Part shown: positions 18,189-25,282 of the stretch, one piece after another
Layout: each line of letters opens with the position of its first letter
Position numbering within the stretch: position 1 is the first letter of the stretch
Assembly (NCBI RefSeq): GCF_009741375.1
Contig: NZ_WOWP01000063.1
Coordinates: forward strand, 152,314-216,313
Direction of reading: 5' to 3'
Source of the DNA: Flavobacterium rakeshii
GTDB lineage: Bacteria; Bacteroidota; Bacteroidia; Flavobacteriales; Flavobacteriaceae
Length of the DNA: 64,000 nucleotides
Position numbers and translations under genes: made by a program
The notes under the pieces: generated by a model
What the model was told of the DNA's origin: nothing
What the model saw: only the letters and a program-made list of their open reading frames with translations
The model's database searches: none

Positions 18189-19098
18189 ACGCTTTTTGGC
18201 CTTAACAGCCGCCACGATGGTATCTGTTATTTATGGTGTTACTTTTACTATTGCTAAAGATGTAATGCCGGGCTTTATTAAGCCTTTCGGGTTTATAGCA
18301 CTTCGCGTAGGCGGATCGTTTATACTTTTCTGGCTTGTGGCTCTTTTTGCTACTAAACAGAAAATAGCCCTTAAAGATTTCCCCCGCATCATAGCTGCTG
18401 CCTTTTTTGGTGTGGCTTTCAATATGCTAACCTTTTTTGAAGGACTTAGCCAAACATCGCCCATAATGGCATCGGTGCTTATGGTTACCACCCCTATGAT
18501 AGTACTGGTACTCAGCGCCATTATCATGAAAGAGAAAATCGTCCGCAAAAAAGTGGGCGGTATACTGCTGGGACTTGTGGGTACTGTAATGCTGATACTT
18601 TACGGCAAAACCATTAGTAGCGGAGGTAACGAACTATGGGGTAACTTTCTGGTTTTTGTAAATGCCGTTTCTTACGCACTTTACCTTATTGTGGTTAAAA
18701 AACTCATGGACAAGTACAATCCGTTTGCATTTGTAAAATGGATTTACCTGTTTGGTTTTATCATGGTACTGCCATTTGGCTGGGAACAGTTATCACAGGT
18801 ACAATGGGAGCTTATGCCCCAGGACATCGCTGTAAAAGTAGGCTTTGTAGTACTGTTTTCTACTTTTTTAACTTACCTGCTTAACCTGCTTTCCATGAAA
18901 GAGCTAAAACCCACAACAGTTGCTGTTTTTATTTACCTGCAACCTTTGTTTGCTACTGTTTTTGCGGTAAGCCTAGGCAAAGACACTCTTAATCCGGTTA
19001 AAATAATATCGGCAGCATTAATATTTGCCGGAGTATATTTAGTAACGGCTCCGCCTAAAAAAGCGGTTATAAAACAAACAGCAAAAAGTGATATTTAA
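18181..19098 (+). CDS. DMT-superfamily transporter (EamA domains)
   Basis: 305 aa with ten hydrophobic segments arranged as two EamA repeats (about residues 8-140 and 155-290). It is an inner-membrane drug/metabolite transporter-type permease, probably an exporter of small metabolites or amino acids; the substrate is not predictable. The start overlaps the stop of the ArsC-like gene, so the pair is translationally coupled. The C terminus is a short basic cytoplasmic tail. Confidence 0.92.
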   Translation: MNKRFLALTAATMVSVIYGVTFTIAKDVMPGFIKPFGFIALRVGGSFILFWLVALFATKQKIALKDFPRIIAAAFFGVAFNMLTFFEGLSQTSPIMASVLMVTTPMIVLVLSAIIMKEKIVRKKVGGILLGLVGTVMLILYGKTISSGGNELWGNFLVFVNAVSYALYLIVVKKLMDKYNPFAFVKWIYLFGFIMVLPFGWEQLSQVQWELMPQDIAVKVGFVVLFSTFLTYLLNLLSMKELKPTTVAVFIYLQPLFATVFAVSLGKDTLNPVKIISAALIFAGVYLVTAPPKKAVIKQTAKSDI

Positions 19099-19127
19099 CG
19101 CATAACCGTGCGTTTGTGAATTTTACT

Positions 19128-19135
19128 TAACTTTG
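19128..19135 (+). promoter_or_regulatory. -7 element (TAACTTTG) for yicC-gmk-nadD
   Basis: Exact TAnnTTTG 19 bp before ATG 19155; it supports that start over the in-frame ATG at 19137. Confidence 0.6.
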
Positions 19136-19154
19136 TGTGCACAAATTTTTTTGT

Positions 19155-20012
19155 ATGATACAATCTATGACGGGTTTTGGAAAGTCATCTTTACAACTAC
19201 CCACAAAAAAAATTACTGTTGAGATAAAATCCCTAAACAGCAAAGGACTTGATTTAAGCGTAAGAATGCCATCGGCATATCGTGAAATGGAACTGAAACT
19301 ACGCAATCAGATTGCCCAGAGGCTGGAAAGAGGTAAAGTAGACTTTTCCCTGTTTGTGGAAGTAACCGGCGAAGAGACTTCATCAAAAGTAAACATCCCT
19401 ATCGTTAAGGCCTATATAAACCAGATGAAAGAGATAGTGGACGGCGATGAGACCGAACTGCTTAAAATGGCCGTACGTATGCCCGACGCTCTTAAAACAG
19501 AGCGCGAGGAGATAGACGAAAACGAATGGAGCAGTATACAGGGGGTTGTTGATCAGGCCCTTGATAACATCCAGAGTTTCCGTGTTTCCGAAGGTATTGC
19601 GCTTGAAAAAGAGTTTGTTGTAAGGGTATCAAACATCCTTAGACTGATGAAAGAAACGGTTTCGTATGACAGCGAGCGTATAGAAAACGTAAAAACCAAA
19701 CTAAGCAACGCTATTGCTGAGCTTGAGGTAAATGTAGACGAGAACCGCTTTGAGCAGGAACTTATATACTACCTTGAGAAAATGGATATTACCGAGGAAA
19801 AGGTAAGACTGGAAAACCACCTTAACTACTTTATGGAAACCCTTGCCGGTAATGAGGCAAACGGGCGTAAGCTTGGTTTTATCACTCAGGAAATAGGTCG
19901 TGAAATAAACACTATGGGCTCTAAGTCTAACCACGCACAAATGCAGAAGCTGGTAGTACAGATGAAAGATGAGCTGGAAAAGATCAAAGAACAGGTTTTA
20001 AATATTTTATAA
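19155..20012 (+). CDS. YicC/YloC family endoribonuclease
   Basis: 285 aa from ATG 19155 (family start M-IQSMTGFGKSS). The N-terminal YicC_N domain (TVEIKSLNSKGLDLSVRMP) and the C-terminal DUF1732 segment (ETLAGNEANGRKLGFITQEIGREINTMGSKS) are both complete. E. coli YicC acts as an endoribonuclease that promotes turnover of certain small RNAs. It is very commonly located directly upstream of gmk, as here with a 25-bp gap. Cytoplasmic. Confidence 0.95.
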   Translation: MIQSMTGFGKSSLQLPTKKITVEIKSLNSKGLDLSVRMPSAYREMELKLRNQIAQRLERGKVDFSLFVEVTGEETSSKVNIPIVKAYINQMKEIVDGDETELLKMAVRMPDALKTEREEIDENEWSSIQGVVDQALDNIQSFRVSEGIALEKEFVVRVSNILRLMKETVSYDSERIENVKTKLSNAIAELEVNVDENRFEQELIYYLEKMDITEEKVRLENHLNYFMETLAGNEANGRKLGFITQEIGREINTMGSKSNHAQMQKLVVQMKDELEKIKEQVLNIL

Positions 20013-20037
20013 TAACGGCACAGCCGTAAGATTACAC

Positions 20038-20607
20038 ATGAACAAAGGCAAACTGATAGTATTTTCTGCTCCGTCGGGGTCGGGTAAAACCACCATTGTA
20101 AGACACCTTTTGGCACAACCCGAGCTTAATTTGGAGTTCTCCATTTCGGTAGCAACCAGAAGCGCAAGAGATGGCGAAGAAAACGGGAAAGACTATTACT
20201 TTATATCACTTGAAGAGTTTAAAAAACACATTAAGCAGGAAGACTTCGTAGAATGGGAAGAAGTATACCGTGATAATTTTTACGGCACACTTAAAAGCGA
20301 GGTAGAACGCATATGGGCACAGGGCAAAAACGTGATTTTTGACATTGATGTAGCCGGAGGACTTCGCATTAAAAAGAAATTCCCCGAAGAAACTCTTGCT
20401 GTTTTTGTTAAACCGCCAAGTATTGACGAACTGAAAAGACGCCTTAAAAACCGTTCGACCGAAAGTGAAGACAAGATTAATATGCGTATCGCAAAGGCAT
20501 CGGTAGAATTAGCTACTGCGCCTCAGTTTGATACCATTATTAAAAACTATGACCTTGATACTGCCAAGGAAGATGCTTATAACCTTGTAAAAGAGTTTAT
20601 AAAATAA
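20038..20607 (+). CDS. gmk: Guanylate kinase
   Basis: 189 aa. Phosphorylates GMP to GDP with ATP. The P-loop SAPSGSGKTT (residues 9-18), the GMP-binding segment SISVATRSARDGEENGKDYYF and the lid region RRLKNRSTESEDKINMR are all intact. Second gene of the yicC-gmk-(unknown)-nadD cluster. Confidence 0.98.
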   Translation: MNKGKLIVFSAPSGSGKTTIVRHLLAQPELNLEFSISVATRSARDGEENGKDYYFISLEEFKKHIKQEDFVEWEEVYRDNFYGTLKSEVERIWAQGKNVIFDIDVAGGLRIKKKFPEETLAVFVKPPSIDELKRRLKNRSTESEDKINMRIAKASVELATAPQFDTIIKNYDLDTAKEDAYNLVKEFIK

Positions 20608-20617
20608 ACCAACCTTT

Positions 20618-21154
20618 ATGACAGAAGAGATTAAAAGAAACCACAAAGCATTGAGTAACATCTTTGCTTTAATTTTTTCTATCACTTTTGGTTTGTCTTT
20701 TATTGTAATAGTATTAACGGGAAACCTGAGCCTTAAAGCATTATTATATTCAGCTGTTGCGACATTTGCATTTGCTTTATTTGTTCCCGTATACCTGCTG
20801 CTTCTTTTTTATATAGCGGATAAAAAGGAAAAAAGGTTTTTTTCCAAAAGTCCGTACAACTATATTGAACAAAACCTTATTGAGTATAGTTACGATAAGA
20901 AGAACAGGTTTAGTTTCTGTAAAAAACAGCATGTATTTAATCATAAAGGTTTAAAATACACAGCTGTATTTTATACAAATGTGTATAAAACTATTTATGG
21001 TGATCTTTTGCTAATAATTAAGCATGAGGATAACGACACTAATATTGTTTCTTCAATTGAATACAAAAAAGAAAAATTGAGTGAAAAGGAATTTATTGAA
21101 GAGCTTGAAAATATAAAAACTGATGAAAGTAGGATTGTACTTCGGGACATTTAA
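20618..21154 (+). CDS. Hypothetical two-TM membrane protein between gmk and nadD
   Basis: 178 aa, not recognised. Two strong membrane helices (about residues 14-36 and 41-68) form a hairpin, followed by a soluble basic/acidic domain (KSPYNYIEQNLIEYSYDKK onward) that ends in a charged helix. The gene starts 10 bp after gmk and its last 32 bp overlap the start of nadD in another frame. It is AT-richer than gmk and nadD, which are usually adjacent, so it looks like a lineage-specific insertion into the operon. No function is assigned. Confidence 0.75.
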   Translation: MTEEIKRNHKALSNIFALIFSITFGLSFIVIVLTGNLSLKALLYSAVATFAFALFVPVYLLLLFYIADKKEKRFFSKSPYNYIEQNLIEYSYDKKNRFSFCKKQHVFNHKGLKYTAVFYTNVYKTIYGDLLLIIKHEDNDTNIVSSIEYKKEKLSEKEFIEELENIKTDESRIVLRDI

Positions 21155-21704
21155 TCCCATACATACAGGACATTTGATAATCGCCAACCACATGGCCGAG
21201 TTTACCGACCTGGACCAGGTATGGCTGGTGGTTACCCCACACAATCCGCTTAAAAAGAAAAGTACGCTACTGGAAGACCATCACCGTTTGGAAATGGTTT
21301 TCCTGGCAACCGAAACTTACGACAGTCTAAAACCTACCGATATTGAGTTTCGACTGCCACAGCCTAACTATACCGTGCATACACTGGCACACCTGCAGGA
21401 AAAATTCCCGTCGTATGAATTTTCCCTGATTATGGGAGAAGACAACCTTAATTCCCTTCACAAATGGAAGAATTATGACGTAATACTGGAAAATCATGAT
21501 ATTTATGTATATCCGCGTATTAATAACGAAAATGCCAACGAAGAGCTTATAAACAATCATAAAATCCATAAAATTGATGCTCCGGTTATTGAGATCTCCT
21601 CTACTTTTATTCGTAACAGTATAAGAGACGGTAAAGAGGTAAGACCTTTACTGCCTCAAAAGGTTTGGGAATATATAGACCATAATCTTTTCTACAAAAA
21701 ATAG
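21123..21704 (+). CDS. nadD: Nicotinate-nucleotide adenylyltransferase
   Basis: 193 aa. Adenylates nicotinate mononucleotide to deamido-NAD in NAD synthesis. The nucleotidyltransferase signature GTFNPIHTGH is at residues 8-17, and ISSTFIRNSIRDGK is the C-terminal ISSTxIR motif. The ATG at 21123 lies inside the preceding membrane-protein gene, an unusually long 32-bp overlap, but the N terminus MKVGLYFGTFNP leaves no doubt about the start. Confidence 0.97.
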   Translation: MKVGLYFGTFNPIHTGHLIIANHMAEFTDLDQVWLVVTPHNPLKKKSTLLEDHHRLEMVFLATETYDSLKPTDIEFRLPQPNYTVHTLAHLQEKFPSYEFSLIMGEDNLNSLHKWKNYDVILENHDIYVYPRINNENANEELINNHKIHKIDAPVIEISSTFIRNSIRDGKEVRPLLPQKVWEYIDHNLFYKK

Positions 21705-21773
21705 CTTCTGTTTAAAAACAGCTATAAAACAGACACTTAACATTCCATTATCAGCAAATCTTAAGGTATTTCG

Positions 21774-21781
21774 TAACTTTG
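21774..21781 (+). promoter_or_regulatory. -7 element (TAACTTTG) for the iron alcohol dehydrogenase
   Basis: Exact TAnnTTTG 20 bp upstream of the ATG at 21802. Confidence 0.6.
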
Positions 21782-21801
21782 GGTAAAATACATTTATAAT
21801 C

Positions 21802-22962
21802 ATGCTGAATTTTGAACTTTATAACCCTGTCAATATGGTATTTGGCAAGGGACAAATTGCAAAACTATCTAAACTTATACCTCAAAATGCAAAAGTACTT
21901 TTAGCCTATGGTGGCGGAAGTATTTTTAAAAATGGTGTACACGCTCAGGTTACCGAAGCATTAAAAGGACATGAAGTTACCGAGTTTGGCGGTATTGAAC
22001 CAAACCCGCGTTATGAAACCCTGATGAAAGCCGTTGCCCTAATCCGTGAAAAGAAACTGGATTATATACTGGCAGTAGGCGGAGGATCGGTAATAGACGG
22101 GGTAAAATTTATCTCGGCTGCCGTAAACTTTGAAGGTGACCCGGTTGATATTCTGGTAAAAAGAATACGCATTGAAAACAATGCTATGCCATTTGGCACC
22201 GTGCTTACCCTTCCTGCCACAGGCAGCGAAATGAATTCGGGGGCAGTAGTAACTATTGAAAAAACACAGGAAAAACTATCCTTTGGAGGTCCGGCTGTAT
22301 TCCCGCAGTTCTCTATTTGTGATCCAACGGTTATAGCATCACTACCTAAAAGACAGTTACAAAACGGAGTAATAGATGCCTATACCCATGTAATGGAACA
22401 GTACTTAACTTATCCGCATGATGCTTTGCTTCAGGATCGTTTTGCAGAAAGTATACTGCAAACATTAATCGAGATAGGTCCTGATGTTGTTGAAAACCCA
22501 ACCGATTATAAACTGGCGTCTAACTTTATGTGGAGCTGTACCACGGCGCTTAACGGACTTATACAGAAAGGCGTCCCTACCGATTGGGCTACGCACATGA
22601 TAGGTCATGAACTTACTGCTCTTTATGAAATAGACCATGCCAGAACACTTGCTATAATAGGCCCTAACCTGTACAGAGTAATGTTTGACTCTAAAAAGGA
22701 GAAACTGGCACAGTATGGTAAAAGGGTTTGGGGCATTACCGCAACCGAAGTGGATGAGGCAGCAACAATGGCAATTGAGAAAACCGTTCAGTTCTTCCAT
22801 ACTATGGGCATGGAAACCAAAATATCAAACTATACGGCAAACTATGAGAATACTGCCGAGTTTATCGTAAAACGTTTTGAGGAACGTGGCTGGAAAGGGC
22901 TTGGGGAACGCCAAAACGTTACTCCCGAAAAAGTGAAGGCCATTGTTGAAATGAGTTACTAA
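21802..22962 (+). CDS. Iron-containing alcohol dehydrogenase (YqhD/BdhA-like)
   Basis: 386 aa, the family's usual length. The nucleotide-binding motif GGGSVIDGVKFI, LPATGSEMNSGAVVT and the metal-binding histidines in THMIGHELTALYEIDHARTLA are present. The YqhD-type members are NADPH-dependent aldehyde reductases that detoxify short-chain and lipid-peroxidation aldehydes. The start is fixed by MLNFELYNPVNMVFGKG. It is a single-gene unit with its own promoter and terminator. The substrate is not determined. Confidence 0.93.
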   Translation: MLNFELYNPVNMVFGKGQIAKLSKLIPQNAKVLLAYGGGSIFKNGVHAQVTEALKGHEVTEFGGIEPNPRYETLMKAVALIREKKLDYILAVGGGSVIDGVKFISAAVNFEGDPVDILVKRIRIENNAMPFGTVLTLPATGSEMNSGAVVTIEKTQEKLSFGGPAVFPQFSICDPTVIASLPKRQLQNGVIDAYTHVMEQYLTYPHDALLQDRFAESILQTLIEIGPDVVENPTDYKLASNFMWSCTTALNGLIQKGVPTDWATHMIGHELTALYEIDHARTLAIIGPNLYRVMFDSKKEKLAQYGKRVWGITATEVDEAATMAIEKTVQFFHTMGMETKISNYTANYENTAEFIVKRFEERGWKGLGERQNVTPEKVKAIVEMSY

Positions 22963-22967
22963 AAAAA

Positions 22968-23004
22968 TAAAAGGCATTCCGGCTACACCGTGAATGCCTT
23001 TTAA
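22968..23004 (+). terminator. Intrinsic terminator of the iron alcohol dehydrogenase
   Basis: Arms AAAGGCATTC and GAATGCCTTT with a 12-nt loop, followed by T; 5 bp after the stop. The remainder of 23005-23169 holds nothing recognisable. Confidence 0.8.
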
Positions 23005-23169
23005 AACACCAAAAACAAAAAATTTAACTAACCTTGTTGTAAACTTCGTCTAAAACAAAATTCTATTAAATAACGCACCCGTCTCAACTTAAATTGTATC
23101 GAAAGCACTTAATTATATGTTAATATTTACGAATATCTCATTTACCATTAACGCTAACCTAAAAAGCCA

Positions 23170-23200
23170 TTGGCACATGCCTTATTTTTAAGTACATTTG
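23170..23200 (+). promoter_or_regulatory. gpsA promoter, TTG-N20-TACATTTG
   Basis: TTG at 23170-23172 and TACATTTG at 23193-23200 match both Bacteroidota boxes. The predicted start near 23206 excludes the longer frame start at 23170 and supports ATG 23227. Confidence 0.7.
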
Positions 23201-23226
23201 GGCTTTGCAAAAAACAAACAAACAAA

Positions 23227-24222
23227 ATGAATGATACTCCCAAGTTCGCTGTAATAGGTGGTGGAAGCTGGGCAACAGCAATCACAAAGATGCTTTGTGA
23301 AAATGTTTCTGAGGTTGCCTGGTATATGAGGAGCACCTATGCCATTGAACACATAAGGCTGCAAAAACACAACCCGAACTACCTTAGCTCGGTTGAATTT
23401 GACACCGAAAAACTTAAACTTACAGATGATATTAATGAGGCGGTAGCTTATGCCGATTATATAATATTTGCTATCCCGTCGGCTTTTTTAAGTACCGAAC
23501 TGGAGAAGCTTACCGAAAGCCTTGACGGAAAAGTTGTTTTTTCTGCCATTAAAGGTATTGTCCCGGAAACAAGCCTTATTGTGGGTGAACACTTCCATGA
23601 AAAATACAATATCCCTTATGACAATATAGGGGTTATAACAGGTCCATGCCACGCCGAAGAGGTTGCTTTAGAGAGACTTTCGTATCTTACCATTGCCTGC
23701 GGCGACCAAAAAAAGGCTAAGGTAATGGCTAAAAACCTTAACAGCTATTATATTAAAACCAAAATATCTGACGATATTGTAGGTACCGAATATGCAGCCA
23801 TGCTTAAAAACATTTATGCTATTGCTGCCGGTATTGCACATGGGCTGGGTTATGGAGACAACTTCCAGGCGCTGTTAATGAGTAATGCCATAAGGGAAAT
23901 GAAAAAGTTTATACGCAAAGTGCATAAAATGAAGCGTAACATAAACAATTCGGCTTACCTGGGTGACCTTTTGGTTACAGGATATTCTGTTTTTTCTAGA
24001 AACAGGATGTTTGGTAACATGATAGGAAAGGGCTACACGGTAAAATCGGCCATGATGGAAATGAGCATGGTTGCCGAAGGATATTATGCCACAAAAAGTG
24101 CTTATAACCTAAACGAGGAATACAAAGCAAAAACCCCTATTATAGATGCTGTTTACAGTATTTTATATGAAGGAAAAGACGCTAAACCCGTATTTAAAAA
24201 GCTTACAGATAAACTGGATTAA
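23227..24222 (+). CDS. gpsA: NAD(P)H-dependent glycerol-3-phosphate dehydrogenase
   Basis: 331 aa from ATG 23227 (MNDTPKFAVIGGGSWATAI). The frame extends to 23170, but the promoter lies inside that extension. Reduces dihydroxyacetone phosphate to sn-glycerol 3-phosphate for phospholipid synthesis. The Rossmann loop is GGGSWA, and the catalytic segment is the conserved AAMLKNIYAIAAGIAHGLGYGDN. The later LVTGYSVFSRNRMFG is a family variant of the usual DLxxTCxSxxSRNxxxG motif. An 11-bp gap separates it from the TerC gene. Confidence 0.96.
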   Translation: MNDTPKFAVIGGGSWATAITKMLCENVSEVAWYMRSTYAIEHIRLQKHNPNYLSSVEFDTEKLKLTDDINEAVAYADYIIFAIPSAFLSTELEKLTESLDGKVVFSAIKGIVPETSLIVGEHFHEKYNIPYDNIGVITGPCHAEEVALERLSYLTIACGDQKKAKVMAKNLNSYYIKTKISDDIVGTEYAAMLKNIYAIAAGIAHGLGYGDNFQALLMSNAIREMKKFIRKVHKMKRNINNSAYLGDLLVTGYSVFSRNRMFGNMIGKGYTVKSAMMEMSMVAEGYYATKSAYNLNEEYKAKTPIIDAVYSILYEGKDAKPVFKKLTDKLD

Positions 24223-24233
24223 AACAACTACCC

Positions 24234-25259
24234 ATGAACCATGACCATCTTATAAATCATCCGGGGATATTAACCGGGTTTACCATTCTTGTTGTCGTGA
24301 TGCTACTGCTTGACCTTGGTGTTTTTAACAAAAAAAGCCACGAAATAAGCAACAAAGAAGCGTTAACATGGTCTATTGTATGGATATCGCTGGCTATGGC
24401 CTTTAGCGGGGTAATTTATTATTTAATGGGTTTCCAGCAGTTTGCACAGTTTCAAAGTGCTTACTGGATAGAAAAAGCCCTATCAGTAGATAACCTCTTT
24501 GTATTCATTATGGTTTTCGGGTTCTTTAATGTTCCAAAGTATCTGCACCACAAAGTACTGTTTTGGGGTATTATTGGTGCACTTGTATTCCGTGCCATAT
24601 TCATATTCACCGGCGTAGAGCTTATAAACATGACCTATTTGCCCGAAATGGAAATTTTCGGACAAATGGTAAGCGTTAATGTAGTTTTAACCTTATTTGG
24701 CTTCTTTTTGCTTTTTGCCGGAATCAAATCGTGGGGAGCCCATGAGGATGACGACGAAAACAAAGATTTCTCCAAGAGTCCGGGTGCCAAACTGATATAC
24801 CGTTTCTTTAAAGTAACTAAAGACTTTGAAGGCGATCGTTTTTTTGTAATAAAGGAAGGGGTAAGAATAGCCACTCCCCTTTTGGTTGTGGTAACCGTTA
24901 TTGAGTTTACCGACCTGCTTTTTGCAGTAGATTCTATACCTGCAATTTTTGCCATCGCACCGGATGATCCTTTTATTCTTTACACCTCAAACATTTTTGC
25001 CATACTTGGATTAAGAGCTCTTTACTTTTTACTGGCCAACTTTATGTATATGTTTAGCAAACTACATTACGGCTTGGCTGTTATCCTGGCTTTTATTGGT
25101 GTAAAAATGCTAATCAGTCCGTTTTACCATATTTCCTCTCCGGTATCATTAATGGTAGTAGGCGGTGTATTGCTTATATCAGTAATAATATCGTTTATGT
25201 TTCCGGGAGAGCATGAGGAAAAAACCGAAGAGGCTGTAAACAAAGAAGACGGCAACTAG
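24234..25259 (+). CDS. TerC/Alx family integral membrane protein
   Basis: 341 aa with about nine membrane helices. The family motifs are clear: EKALSVDNLFVFIMVFGFFNVP, and further on FTDLLFAVDSIPAIFAI with the conserved acidic residues in the membrane. TerC/Alx proteins are implicated in manganese export and in loading exported metalloproteins; tellurite resistance gave the family its name. An acidic cytoplasmic tail ends the protein. It is probably co-transcribed with gpsA, though no functional link is evident. Confidence 0.92.
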   Translation: MNHDHLINHPGILTGFTILVVVMLLLDLGVFNKKSHEISNKEALTWSIVWISLAMAFSGVIYYLMGFQQFAQFQSAYWIEKALSVDNLFVFIMVFGFFNVPKYLHHKVLFWGIIGALVFRAIFIFTGVELINMTYLPEMEIFGQMVSVNVVLTLFGFFLLFAGIKSWGAHEDDDENKDFSKSPGAKLIYRFFKVTKDFEGDRFFVIKEGVRIATPLLVVVTVIEFTDLLFAVDSIPAIFAIAPDDPFILYTSNIFAILGLRALYFLLANFMYMFSKLHYGLAVILAFIGVKMLISPFYHISSPVSLMVVGGVLLISVIISFMFPGEHEEKTEEAVNKEDGN

Positions 25260-25282
25260 GCCATCTTCTTCATCTATTCTTA

